The notes: generated from the letters alone by a model not told the origin. A stretch of 64,000 bases of DNA from Bos javanicus (GCF_032452875.1 NC_083870.1:1674001-1738000); one strand, 5' to 3'. Positions 12,355-24,377 are shown, counted from the first letter of the stretch. A program made the numbers and translations.

Positions 12355-12440
12355 TAAGTTTTTTTAAAAAATTGGAATGTAATTGCTTTACAATGTTTGT
12401 TTCTGCTACAACAAAGTGAATTAGCTATATGTATATGAAT
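12355..12440 (-). mobile_element. L1 3'UTR, left part (interrupted by BovB)
   Basis: TTTTTTTAAAAAATTGG followed by TTTACAATGTTTGTTTCTGC and CAACAAAGTGAATTAGC matches the ruminant L1 3' end in reverse. The same 3'UTR resumes at 15838 beyond the BovB. Confidence 0.75.
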
Positions 12441-12447
12441 TAGCTGC

Positions 12448-15400
12448 CTAGAGGAGCTATTCCACGTTCAAGGTCAGAAGGGGTGGCGGTGAGGAGATAC
12501 CCCTCATCCAAGGTAAGGAGCAGCAGCTGCACTTTGCTGGAGCAGCCGTGAAGAGATACCCCATGTCCAAGGTAAGAGAAACCCAAGTAAGATGGTAGGT
12601 GTTGCAAGAGGGCATCAGAGGGCAGACACACTGAAACCATACTCACAGAAAACTAGTCAATCTAATCACACTAGGACCACAGCCTTGTCTAACTCAATGA
12701 AACTAAGCCATGCTTGTGGGGCCACCCAAGATGGGCGGGTCATGGTGCAGAGATCTGACAGAATGTGGTCCACTGGAGAAGGGAATGGCAAACCACTTCA
12801 GTGTTCTTGTCTTGAGAACTCCATGAACAGTATGAAAAGGCAAAAAGATAGGACACTGAAAGATGAACTCCCCAGGTTGGTAGGTGCCCAATATGCTACT
12901 GGAGATCAGTGGAGAAATAACTCCAGAAAGAATGAAGGGATGGGGCCAAAGCAAAAAGAATACCCAGCTGTGGATGTGACTGGTGATAGAAGAAAGGTCC
13001 GATGCTGTACAGAGCAATATTGCATAGGAACCTGGAATGTTAGGTCCATGAATCAAGGCAAATTGGAAGTGGTCAAACAGGAGATGGCAAGAGTGAATGT
13101 CGACATTCTAGGAATCAGCGAACTGAAATGGACTGGAATGGGTGAATTTAACTCAGATGACCATTGTATCTACTACTGTGGGCAGGAATCCCTCAGAAGA
13201 AATGGAGTGGCCATGATGGTCAACAAAAGAGCCCAAAATGCAGTACTTGGATGCAATCTCAAAAACGACAGAATGATCTCTGTTCATTTCCAAGGCAAAC
13301 CATTCAATATCACAGTAATCCAAGTCTATACCCCAACCAGTAACGCTGAAGAAGCTGAAGTTGAATGGTTCTATGAAGACCTACAAGACCTTTTAGAACT
13401 AACACCCAAAAAAGATGTCCTTTTCATTATAGGGGACTGGAATGCAAAAGTAGGAAGTCAAGAAACACATGGAGTTAACAGGCAAATTTGGCCTTGGAAT
13501 ACAGAATGAAGCAGGGCAAAGGCTAATAGAGTTTTGCCAAGAAAATGCACTGGTCATAGCAAACACCCTCTTCCAACAACACAAGAGAAGACTCTACACA
13601 TGGACATCACTAGATGGCCAATACCAAAATCAGATTGATTATATACTTTGCAGCCAAAGATGGAGAAGATCTATACAGTCAACAAAAACAAGACCAGGAG
13701 CTGACTGTGGCTCAGATCATGAACTCCTTATTGCCAAATTCAGACTTAAATTGAAGAAAGTAGGGAAAACTACTAGACCATTCAGGTATGACGTAAATCA
13801 AATCCCTTATGATTATCCAGTGGAAGTGAGAAATAGATTTAGGGGCCTAGATATGGTAGATAGAGTGCCTGATGAAATATGGACTGAGGTTCGTGACATT
13901 GTACAGGAGACAAGGATCAAGACCATCCCCATGGAAAAGAAATGCAAAACAGCAAAATGGCTGTCTGGGGAGGCCTTACAAATAGCTGTGAAAAGAAGGG
14001 AAGCAAAAAGCAAAGGAGAAAAGGAAAGATATACCCATCTGAATGCAGAGTTCCAAAGAATAGCAAGAAGCGATAAGAAAGCCTTCCTCATCAATCAATG
14101 CAAAGAAATAGAGAAAAACAACAGAATGGGAAAGACTAGTGATCTCTTCAAGAAAATTAGAGATACCAAGGGAACATTTCATGCAAAGATGGGCTCGATA
14201 AAGGACAGAAATGGTATGGACCTAAGAGAGGCAGAAGATATTAAGAAGAGGTGGCAAGAATATACAGAAGAACTGTACAAAAAAGATCTTCACGACCCAG
14301 ATAATCACGATGGTGTGATCACTTACCTAGACCCAGACATCCTGGAACATGAAGTCAAGTGGGCCTTAGAAAGCATCACTACGAACAAAGCTAGTAGAGG
14401 TGATGGAATTCCAGTTGAGCTATTTCAAATCCTGAAAGATGATACTGTGAAAGTGCTGCACTCAATATGCCAGCAAATTTGGAAAACTCAGCAGTGGCCA
14501 CAGGACTGGAAAAGGTCAGTTTTTATTCTAATCCCAAAGAAAGGCAATGCCAAAGAATGCTCAAACTACCGCACAATTGCACTCATCTCACACGCTAGTC
14601 AAGTAATGCTCAAAATTCTCCAAGCCAGGCTTCAGCAATACTTGAACCGTGAATTTCCTGATGTTCAAACTGGTTTTAGAAAAGGCAGAGGAACCAGAGA
14701 TCAAATTGTCAACATCCACTGGATCACTGAAAAAGCAAGAGTTCCAGAAAAACATTTATTTCTGCTTTGACTGTGTGGATCACGATAAACTGTGGAAAAT
14801 TCTTCAAGAGTTGGGAATGTCAGACCACCTGACCTGCCTCTTGAGAAATTTGTATGCAGGTCAGGAAGCAACAGTTAGAACTGGACATGGAACAACAGAC
14901 TGGTTCCAAATTGGAAAAGGAGTATGTCAAGGCTGTGTATTGTCACCCTGCTTATTTAACTTATATGCAGAGTACATCATGCAAAATGTTGGGCTGGAAG
15001 AAACACAAGCTGGAATCAAGATTGCCAGGAGAAATATCAATAACCTCAGATATGCAGATGACACCACCCTTATGGCAGAAAGTGAAGAGGAACTAAAAAG
15101 CCTCTTGATGAAGGTGAAAGAGAAGAGTGAAAACATTGTCTTAAAACTCAACATTCAGAAAACGAAGATCATGGCATCTGGTCCCATCAGTTCACGGGAA
15201 ATAGATGGGGAAACAGTGGAAACAATGTCAGACTTTATTTTTGGGGGGTCCAAAATCACTGCAGATGGTGACTGCAGCCATGAAATTAAAAAACGTTTAC
15301 TCCTTGGAAGAAAACTTATGACCAACCTAGATAGCATACTGAAAAGCAGAGACATTACTTTGCCAATAAAGGTCCATCTAGTCAAGGCTATGGTTTTTCC

Positions 15401-15837
15401 AGTTGTCATGTATGGATGTGAGAGTTGGACTGTGAAGAAAGCTGAGCGCCAAAGAATTGATGCTTTTGAACTGTGGTGTTGGAGAAGACTCTTGAGAGTC
15501 CCTTGGACTACAAGGAGATCCAACCAGTCCATTCTGAAGGAGATCAACCCTGAGATTTCTTTGGAAGGAATGATGCTCAAGCTGAAACTCCAGTACTTTG
15601 ACCACCTCATGCGAAGAGTTGACTCATTGGAAAAGACTCTGATGCTGGGAGGGATTGAGGGCAGGAGGAGAAGGGGACGACAGAGGATGAGATGGCTGGA
15701 TGGCATCACTGACTCGATGGATGTGAGTCTGAGTGAAGTCTGGGAGTTGGTGATGGACAGGGAGGCCTGGTGTGCTGCGAATCATGGGGTCGCAAAGAGT
15801 CGGACACGACTGAGCAACTGAACTGAACTGAACTGAT
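12448..15837 (+). mobile_element. Nearly full-length BovB LINE, inactive
   Basis: This is the longest BovB copy in the window. A GC-richer 5'UTR (12448-12700) is followed by an apurinic-type endonuclease frame (about 13010-13500, with GTWNVRSMNQGK, ELKWTGMG, VYTPTSNAEE and GDWNAKVGS motifs). Then comes a frame with the rest of the endonuclease (SDHELL), the linker and the RT fingers (13469-14770), and a frame with the RT palm and C-terminus (14649-15821, with RYADDT and the CESWTVKK zinc-like region). An extra base near 13474 breaks the endonuclease frame. Near 14745 there is another frame break, and 21 bases are missing around 14768, removing RT motif A with its catalytic Asp. It ends in ACTGA repeats and cannot mobilise itself. 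Confidence 0.95.
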
Positions 15838-16083
15838 GTACTGTGTCCCTTCCTTCTTGATCCTTCCTCCCACCCTACCCGCATCCCACCCCTCTGGTCA
15901 TCACAGAGCCGAGCTTCCTGTGCTATACTGCTGCTTCTTACCAGATATCTGTTTTACACATAATCGTTTGTGTAAATGTTGTCCTAGGCTCCCTTCCCCC
16001 CGTATGTCCACGTCTGCTCTCTAGTCCACGTCTGCTCTCTACATCTGCATCTAAATCATTGCCCTGCAAATGGGTTCATCTGG
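15838..16083 (-). mobile_element. L1 3'UTR, right part
   Basis: TCCTTCCTCCCACCCTACCC, GCTTCCTGTGCTATACTGC and GCCCTGCAAATGGGTTCATC are ruminant L1 3'UTR words in reverse. It continues the piece at 12355-12440. Confidence 0.75.
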
Positions 16084-16650
16084 AGCTGGAGGAATCAGGC
16101 TCCTTGACTTCAGACTATAATATAAAGCTACAGTCATCAAGACAGTATGGCACTGGCACCAAAACAGAAATGCAGACCAATGGAACAGGACAGATAGCCC
16201 AGAGATAAACCCATGCACCTATGGCCATCTTATCTTTGACAAAGAAGGCAAGAATATACAATGGGGAAAAGACAGCCTCTTCAATAAATCGTGCTGCAAA
16301 AACTGGACAGCTACAGGTAAAGGAATGAAATTAGAACACTTCCTAACACCATACATAAAAATAAACTCAAAATGGATTAAAGACCTACATGTTAGACCAG
16401 AAACTATAAAACTCTTAAAGGAAAACATGGGCAGAACACTGTATGATATGAATCACAGCAAGATCCTTTTTGACCCACCTCCTAGAGTAATAAAAATAAA
16501 AACCGAAATAAACAAATGGGACCTAAAGAAACTTCAAAGCTTTTGCACAGCAAAGGAAAGCATAAGCAAGGTTAAAAAATAACCCTCAGGATGGGAGAAA
16601 ATATTTGCAAACAAAGCAACAAAGAATTAATCTCCAAAATATATAAGCAG
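16084..16650 (+). mobile_element. L1 ORF2 C-terminal segment, inverted part
   Basis: The plus strand encodes degenerate L1 ORF2 sequence (HFLTPYIKINSKWIKDLHVR, then KWDLKKLQSFCTAKESI). It abuts an L1 3'UTR in the opposite orientation, as expected for a 5' inversion made by twin priming. Confidence 0.85.
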
Positions 16651-16775
16651 TCTCAGTTTTAACATATCAACATTTCATAAAACTAGATTCAGAGTCTTAA
16701 ATTTTATATAAATTTGAGTCACATTTCCATTTCAATGATATTTATTAAAGGAGTTTTACTTTTTTATTTATTAAT

Positions 16776-16986
16776 GCATAAAGTGCATGCAGACTTAGCT
16801 GTGTTGACTCTTTGCGACCCCACAGACTATATTTCACCAGACTCCTCTGTCCATGGGACTTCCCAGGCAAGAATACTGGAGTGGGTTGCCGTTTCCTTCT
16901 CTAGGGGCTCTTCTTGACCCAGGGACTGAACCCGTGTCTTCTGTACTGCAGGCGAATTCTTTACTACTGAGCTATCAGGAAAGCCC
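16776..16986 (-). mobile_element. Bov-tA SINE
   Basis: Reverse-oriented Bov-tA. TTATTTATTAAT at 16764-16775 and 16987-16998 is a 12-base target-site duplication. Confidence 0.93.
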
Positions 16987-16998
16987 TTATTTATTAAT

Positions 16999-19890
16999 TG
17001 TTAATAAAATAATTACCTTGTTTCTTAAGGGTCAGTATTATTTTAAAATGAGATTTGAGTTGATGAGGGGGATCAAATCAAAACCTTGAAAGGGTAATTA
17101 GCCAAGAATTCTCGTGTTACTGTGGGGATGATAAGGACTTCCTCCTAGCATGGCCCTTATTCTCCCAGAGATCTGTTTCCTTTGTTCCTCTGCAGGTCTC
17201 CAGGGCTGTGCATTCAGGGAGGTGACAGGCACAAACTGAAAAGAAATGCAGGAGAAGCCCTCACCTGTCAGGTGTGCAGAAAGACCGAGTCAGGAGCTCA
17301 GCAGGTGGTGTCCCCCCGGATCCCCACCGGGTACTCTTTCTTCGAGCCTTTGATCCTGGCATTTTCCCTAAACAATGTTGACTTCAGAGTGTGTGGATTT
17401 GATTTCACATGACAAATACCAGGAACTAACAGCCTGTCCTAAATATACTTAAACTCTGAGGCTGTACATTTGATAGGGGAGTATTTGAAATTAAAATCTG
17501 AAAATAGAAATAGTGGAGAAACATTCTTCATTCTTGGTGGTAAAGACTGAACTCCAGCTCATGAGTCAGTGAATCTGAGAAATCACATTTGAAGACAACC
17601 CAATACACTTTTGAGAAGTTGGAGGTTTATGATTGAGAAAAGAGGGAAGTTACGCTCAAATGCCCCTCCCCTACCCCAAAATGCATCTGTTTTGACTGCT
17701 GATGCAAAAATTCAAGCCGCAGTAAACTCAGCTCAGCATCCTCCAGTGTTAAGGAAGGATGTAAATTTCAAGTGCTTTTATGAGTTAACCTGTTATGAGA
17801 GGAGGAGATGGAAACCTAATAGTCCTCAGACTATTTGGTGGAGACACAGTTTACTGAGCCTATTAAAGAAGGTGTGGGGCTAGGACTTGAAATGACCTGA
17901 ATGGAGAACAAGTGTCCCAGCGGCATTGTGAAGCTGCTCTTATTTTCTACTGAGAAGCAGGACTACAGAGAAAGAAAGGAGGAAGGAGGCTGAGATCTGG
18001 ACAAGTGGCCCTGTTTATATTTGCAAGGTCAGTGAGACAGCGGCTCTAGAGGTTTTGATTTATGACCGTGTCTGTACTTCCACCCGCATGCCTGAGATGG
18101 AGTGTGATGACACAGTGTGATTGGAAAGCAGCAAGGGCTGGCTGTTCAGAAAGGCTGGCAGGGAAGCAGAGGCTCTAGGATCGATATACACCTCATCATA
18201 GGATCAGGAAGCAGCAGCTAAAGAGCCTTGAAGGTGAATTGAAGATAAATAATAAAGCAGAGTTTGATGGACTTCCTAACCAAGAGCAGAGATGGGGGCA
18301 GCTTTCGTTAAATCGGTGTTTTTCAAAATTGCAGACTGTGACCTATTATTGTATCATAAAATCAATGGGTCGCACCTAGCATCTGGAAAAGAAAAGAAAA
18401 TAAAAAAAAGAATAGAGAATGGTACCATCCATTTTAAAGATAAATACAATTTTTGAAACCTTTTTAAAATTTACACAAACCTATTAGCATATGCTGTGAG
18501 TAAATGGTATGTCCCACTGTGGATTACAGTTGGCAAAGTTTGTAAGCCAGGTCTTTAAATCAGTTGCCAGGTTGTCAAGACCCAAAATGGAGTGAAATTG
18601 GGATCCTTCAACCCAGATCCCCTGACAGCTGGTCACTTCCTTTCAGTGAGTCCCTTGGAAATGAAATGGAGGCAGAGGCCCAGGAGTGGGTGTCCTCCTT
18701 GATTTGGCTTTTGTAAAAAAGGAACAGATTTCTGAGCTTCAGTGAAAGTGACCATACAGGCAAAGTTCAGGCTCCAAGGAAGAAGAGAAGTCACCAAAGC
18801 AAATCTATTTTTAGCAAGCTGCTTCTAGCAAGCTTTGTGAAAGAGGCATGGCAGAAAAATTTTCATGGGAAAAGATATATGAAACAGCAAAGGTGTGTGA
18901 GAGGAGCCATTTCCCGAGGACGCATGACGAGGACACACAGACCTGACGTGCCATGCCCCCGTCTCTTGCCACCCCCGCCCACCCACCAGACATGCAGGCC
19001 TCAAGATAAGAGGGGCAAGCAAAGCACAGCTACGGAGCTATGCTGAGAGTGAAGGGGGAAATGCCACCGAGAGAGGCAGCCTGACCACATCAGTGAGAAG
19101 TTCCAAAACACTGCAAAGGCTTGAAAAATCAGATGTGAAGTCAGAGCAAGAAATGGATTTTTGACTTGGGAAAAAATTAAGGAAAACAGAAAAACATTAT
19201 TCAAATTAGAATAATAGAAGGATAAAGAAGTCTGATCCTTTATTTGGAAAGGAGAGAAAACGGGTCATAGCTGAGGAGGAAGAGAAGGAGCAGACGTAGG
19301 CTCCAGACCCTCTGTGTGGGCAGGCTTGGCGGGCAGCAGCCTCCTGTGATGGAGGGCCTGTCTGGAGGTTGGTTTGCATCGCAAGCACACCAGTATTTCA
19401 AACTGCAGGGTTTACTGGGGAGGTTTGATGGAGGTTATGGATATGGGTGAAGGCTCCACCAGGCGGCCCCACTGGATATGGGGTTTTACATTTTAATGTT
19501 AACTCACGAATTACCTCAGGAAATTTGCCTAGATGGAAGATAGGTGACTCTCTAGCTACAGGTTTTCCTCCAGAGAAAGTGACACACAGCAGTTAGATTT
19601 GAATTTAAGGTGTTTGAGGTCAGGGTCTAACTCAGGCAAAAATAGAAGACTTGACACCTCTCTCTACTGTCTACACCCCTTTCTCAGGTCCTTTACTCAC
19701 CCAGGGATGAGATTTGCAGATGAGGCTGGGAATGTTATGACTCCCTGCTGGGACAGCAATCACACTTCATCCCCGAATGAACTCTGCCCTGTTGGCTATG
19801 CCTGTTTGCAGCACTAGGTGGACTTTTGCAAATCTCTCTCCTGGTTCCACAGAACAGAGTACAGTTGTATCACCCCAGGGCTGAATCTAA
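16999..19890. other. No gene recognised; mostly unique intron sequence
   Basis: This is a long stretch with little young repeat content inside the STYXL2 intron. A diverged element with a GTGGGTCGC-like patch may lie at 18300-18570. I see no exon with family similarity. Confidence 0.4.
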
Positions 19891-20021
19891 AGTTACAATG
19901 GGTTGAATGATGGCCCCAGCAAAGATACATCTCCCAGAACCTGCGAATGCAAGCCTTTTTGGAAAAAAGATTGTTGCAGATTAGTTAAGTCAAAAACCTT
20001 GAGAAGAGACTATCATGGATT

Positions 20022-23000
20022 CAGTTCAGTTTAGTCGATCACTTGTGTCCGACTCTTTGCGACCCCATGGACTGCAACACTCCAGGCTTCCCTGTCATCA
20101 CCAACTCCTGGAGCTTACTCAAACTCAAACTTTGAGTTGGTGATGCCATCCAGCTATCCCAATCTCTGTCGTTCCCTTCTCCTCCTGCCTTCAATCTTTC
20201 CCAGCATCAGGGTCTTTTCAAATAAGTCAGTTTTTCGCATCAGGTGGCCAAAGTATTGGAGTTTCAGCTTTAGCATCAGTCCTTCCAATGAATATTAAAG
20301 ACTGATCTCCTTTAGGATGGACTGGTTGGATCTTCTTGCAGTCCAAGGGACTCTCAAGAGTCTTCTCCAACACCACAATTCAAAAGCATCAGTTCTTTGG
20401 TGCTCAGCTTTGTTTATAGTCCAACTTTCACATCCATACATGACTACTGGAAAAACCATAGCTTTCACGAGACAGACTTTTTGTTGGCAAAGTAATGTCT
20501 GTGCTTTTTAATATGCTATCTAGGTTGGTCATAGCTTTTCTTCCAAGGAGCAAGCATCTTTTAATTTCATGGTTGCAGTCACTATCTGCAGTGATTTTGG
20601 AGCCCCCCAAAATAAGATCTCTCATTGTTTCCACTGTTTCCCATCTATTTGCCATGAAGTGATGGGACCTGATGCCATGATCTTAGTTTTCTGAATGTTG
20701 AGTTTTAAGACAACTTTTTCACTCTTCTCTTTCTCCTCTTCACCTTCTCCCTTAAGGGTGGTGTCATCTGCGTATCTGAGGTTATTGCTATTTCTCCTGG
20801 CAATCTTTATTCCAGCTTGTGTTTCATCTAGCCCAGCATTTTGCCTGATGTACTCTGCATATAAGTTAAATAAGCAGGGTGACAATATACGGCTTTGACA
20901 TACTCCTTTCCTGATTTGGAGCCAGTCTGTTGTTCCATGTCCAGTTCTAATTGTTGCTTCTTGACCTGCATACAGATTTCTTAGGAATCAGGTAAGGTGG
21001 TCTGGTATTCCCATCTCTTTAAGAATTTTCTGCAGTTTGTTGTGATCCACACAGTCAAAGGCTTTAGTGTAGTCAATGAAGCAGAAGTAGTTGTTTTTCT
21101 GGAACTCTCTTGCTTTTTCAATGTTCCAATGGATGTTGGCAGTTTGATCTCTGGTTCCTCTGCCTTTTCTAAATTCAGCTTGAACATCTGGAAGTCCATG
21201 GTTCATGTACTGTTGAAGTCTGGCTTGGAGAATTTTAAGCATTACTTTACCAGTGTGTGAGATAAGTGCAATTGTGCGGTACTTTGAGCATTCTTTGGCA
21301 TTGCCTTTTTTTTGGACTGGAATGAAAACTGACCTTTTCCAGTCCTGTGGCCACTGCTGAGTTTTCCAAATTTACTGACATATTGAGTGCAGGACTTTCA
21401 CAGCATCATCTTTTAGGATTTGAAACAGCTCAGCTGGAATTCCATCATCTTCACTAGCTTTGTTCATAGTGATGCTTGCTAAGGCCCACTTGACTTCACA
21501 TTCCAGGATATCTGGCTCTAGGTGAGTGATCACACCATCATGCATATCTAGGTCATAAAGGTCTTTTTTTATACAGTTCTTCTGTGTATTTTGAAGTAAA
21601 TATCTTCTTTACTGAATATCTTCTCCTTCTGTTAGGTCCATACCATTTCTGTCCTTTATTGTGCCCATCTTTTCATAAAATGTTTCCTTGGTATCTCCAA
21701 TTTTCTTGGAGAGATCTCTACTCTTTCCCATTCTGTTGTTTTCCTCTATTTCTTTGCACTGACCACTGAGGAAGGCTTTCTTATCTCTCCTTGCTAATCT
21801 TTGGAACTCTGCATTCAAATGGTTATATCTTTCCTTTTCTCCTTTGCCTTTAGCTTCTCCTCTTTTCTCAGCTATTTGTAAGACCTCCTCAGACAACCAT
21901 TTTGCCTTTTTGCATTTCTTTTTCTTGAGGATGGTCTTGATCACTGCCTCCTATACAATGTCACAAACCTCCATCCATAGTTTTACAGGCACTTTATCAG
22001 ATATAATCCCTTGAATCTGTTTGTCACTTCCACTGTATAATCGTAAGGGATTTGATTTAGATCATACCTGAAAGGTCTAGTGGTTTCCCCTTCTTTCTTC
22101 AATTTAAGTCTGAATTTGTCAATAAGGAGTTCATGATTTGAGCCACAGTTAGCTCCCAGTCTTCTTTTTGCTGACTGTATAGAGCTTCTCCATCTTTGGC
22201 TGCAAAGAATGTAATCAATCTGATTTCAGTATTGACCATCTGGTGATTCCACGTGTAGAGTCTTCTCCTGTGTTGTTTGAAGAGAGTTTTTGCTATCACC
22301 AATGTGTTATCGTGGCAAAACTCTATTAGCCTTTGCCCTGCTTCATTTTGTACTTCAAGGCAAAATTTGCTTGTTACTCCAGTATCTCTTGACTTCCTAC
22401 TTTTGCATTTCAGTCCCCTATGATGAAAAGGACATCTTTTTTTGGGTGTTAGTTCTAGAAGGTCTTATAGGTCTTCACAGAACCATTCAACTTCAGCTTC
22501 TTCAGCATTACTGGTTGGGGCATAGACTTGGATTACTGTGATATTGAATGGTTTGCCTTGAAAATGAACAGAGATCATTCTGTCGTTTTTGAGATTGCAT
22601 CCAAGTACTGCATTTTGGGCTCTTTTGTTGACTATGTGGGCTACTCCATTTCTCCTAAGGCATTCTTGCCCACAGTAGTATAGTAGTCATCTGAGTTAAA
22701 TTCACCCATTCCAGTCCATTTTAGTTCGCTGATTCCTAAAATGTCAATATTCACTCTTGCCATCTCCTGTTTGACCATTTCCAATTTGCCTTGATTCACA
22801 GACCTAACATTCCAGGTTCCTCTGAAATATTGCTCTTTACAGCATTGGACCTTGCTTCCATCACCAGTCACATCCACAGCTGGGTGTTGTTTTTGCTTTG
22901 GCTCTGTCTCTTCATTCTTTCTGGAGTTATTTCTCCACTGATCTCCAGTAGCATATTGGACACCTACTGACCTGGGGAGTTCATCTTTCAGTGTCCTGTA

Positions 23001-23414
23001 TTTTGCCTTTTCATACTGTTCATGGGGTTCTCCAGGCAAGAATACTGAAGTGGTTTGCCATTCCCTTGTCTGCTGCTGTTAAGTCGCTTCAGTCGTGTCT
23101 GACTCTGTGCGACCCCAAAGACGGCAGCCCACCTGGCTTCCCCGTCCCTGGGATTCTCCAGGCAAGAACACTGGAGTGAGTTGCCATTTCCTTCTCCAAT
23201 GCATGAAAGTGAAAAGTGAAAAGTGAAAGTGAAGTCACTCAGTCGTGTCTGACTCTAGCGACCCCATGGACTGCCACCCACCAGGTTCCTCCATCCATGA
23301 GATTTTCTAGGCCAAAGTACTGGAGTGGGGTGCCATTGCCTTCTCCATTCCCTTGTCTAGTGGATCACATTTTGTCAGAACTCTCCACCATGACCCGTCC
23401 ATCTTGGGTGACCC
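20022..23414 (-). mobile_element. BovB LINE body, inactive
   Basis: A reverse-oriented, long BovB begins at its 3' tail (TTCAGTTCAGTTTAG-type repeats at 20022) and runs to the 5'UTR. RT palm RYADDT lies in the frame at 20622-20885, motif A FIDYTKAFDCVDH in 20988-21242, and an endonuclease start (GTWNVRSVNQGK) in 22641-23039. Several frames are broken. A Bov-A2 SINE sits at 23072-23344. At its 5' end, near 23414, it is fused to a SINE head. Confidence 0.93.
23072..23344 (-). mobile_element. Bov-A2 SINE inside BovB 5'UTR
   Basis: Reverse-oriented two-unit Bov-A2. CCATTCCCTTGTCT at 23058-23071 and 23345-23358 is a 14-base target-site duplication. Confidence 0.93.
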
Positions 23415-23531
23415 TATACTGGAGTAGGTAGCCTATCCCTTCTTCAGCAGATCTTCCTGACCCAGGAATCAAACTGGGGTCAACCTGCATTGCAGGCAGA
23501 TTCTTTACCAACTGAGCTATGAGGGAAGTCC
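23415..23531 (-). mobile_element. tRNA-like SINE head fused to BovB 5' end
   Basis: Read on the minus strand this is a Bov-tA head: GGACTTCCCTCATAGCTCAG, TGGTAAAGAATC, GTTTGATTCC, ending CTACTCCAGTAT. It then passes straight into BovB sequence instead of the usual SINE body. TCATGGATT flanks the combined unit at 20013-20021 and 23534-23542. Confidence 0.85.
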
Positions 23532-23590
23532 ATTCATGGATTAGGGTAGACCATAAATTCAGTGGCAGATGTCACTTAAAAAGAACACAA

Positions 23591-23929
23591 GAGCTGTAAG
23601 AGTTACTTATATATTCTGGAGATTAATCCTTTTGTCTGTTGTTTCATTTGTGATTATTTTCTTCCATTCTGAGGTTTGTCTTTTAATGTTGTTTATTATT
23701 TCTTTTGCTGTGCAAAAGATTTTAAGTTTGAGTAAGTTACATTTTTTGTTTTTAATTTCCCTTACTTTAGTCATAGAGGACCCTGGTGTGATGTATGTCA
23801 AAGAGCATACAGCCTATGGTTTCCTCTAAGACCTGTGACTAACTCATGTTGATGTATAGCAGAAGCCAACACAACATTGTAAAGCAATTATCCTCCGGTC
23901 AAAAATAAATAAATTTATATGTGAAAAAA
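23591..23929. mobile_element. L1 with 5' inversion (twin-primed)
   Basis: The left part (about 23600-23840) reads as antisense L1 ORF2 (CCTTTTGTCTGTTGTTTCAT, GCTGTGCAAAAGATTTTAAG). The right part (about 23848-23925) reads as sense L1 3' end (GTATAGCAGAAGCCAACACA, then CAAAAATAAATAAATTT). Similar words, AAGAACACAAGAG and AAGGGCACAAGAG, flank it. Confidence 0.8.
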
Positions 23930-24377
23930 GGGCACAAGAGAAGACAGAGAAAAGACGACCATATGAAGACAGAGGCCGAGGTTGGAGCTACACTGTCACA
24001 AGCAAGAAACTCCTAGAGCCAACAGAAGCAAGGGGGAGGCAAGGACAAAGTCTTCCCTGGATTCTTCGGAGGGAGGGTGTTCCTGCCAGCACCTGGATCT
24101 CAGATTTCTGGCCTTTAAAGCTGTGAGAGAATATGTTTGTGCTGTGTGTGTGTGTGTGGTTTTTAAGCCACTCAGTTTGTGGAATTTGTTACAGAAGCCC
24201 TAGGAAACTAGCACTGGGACTCTGCTGGTGGGATATTTGCTCTTCCACACATAACTTAATTTAAAAAAGGCTCAAGCTTTTAGCTAAAGAGATAAAACAA
24301 GGAGGATGGAATTTCAGGCATTTATTAAGTACAGGGAGGATTGCTCAGACTTGGGTGATGATCTGTTGCTTAGAATG

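Larger units (their letters stand above)
19893..24225 (+). mobile_element. MLT1-like LTR, split by BovB and L1
   Basis: Three pieces, at 19893-20021, 23543-23590 and 23930-24225, together read as one MLT1-type (ERVL-MaLR) LTR. The order is GGTTGAATGATGGCCCC, CAGAACCTGCGAATG, ATCATGGATTAGGGTAGACC, AGACGACCATATGAAGAC, TTTAAGCCACTCAGTTTGTGG and a final CCTAGGAAACTAGCA. The interrupting elements are a BovB (20022-23533) and an L1 (about 23591-23929). The family was recognised from memory of the consensus. Confidence 0.75.

Noticed and set aside
12592..15821. Long open frames (305, 433 and 390 codons) that look like genes
   Set aside because: They are successive broken frames of one BovB element (endonuclease, then reverse transcriptase), not host genes.
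23415..23531. Possible tRNA gene (and other tRNA-like heads across the window)
   Set aside because: The A- and B-box-like words belong to SINE heads; there is no intact cloverleaf or mature tRNA end.
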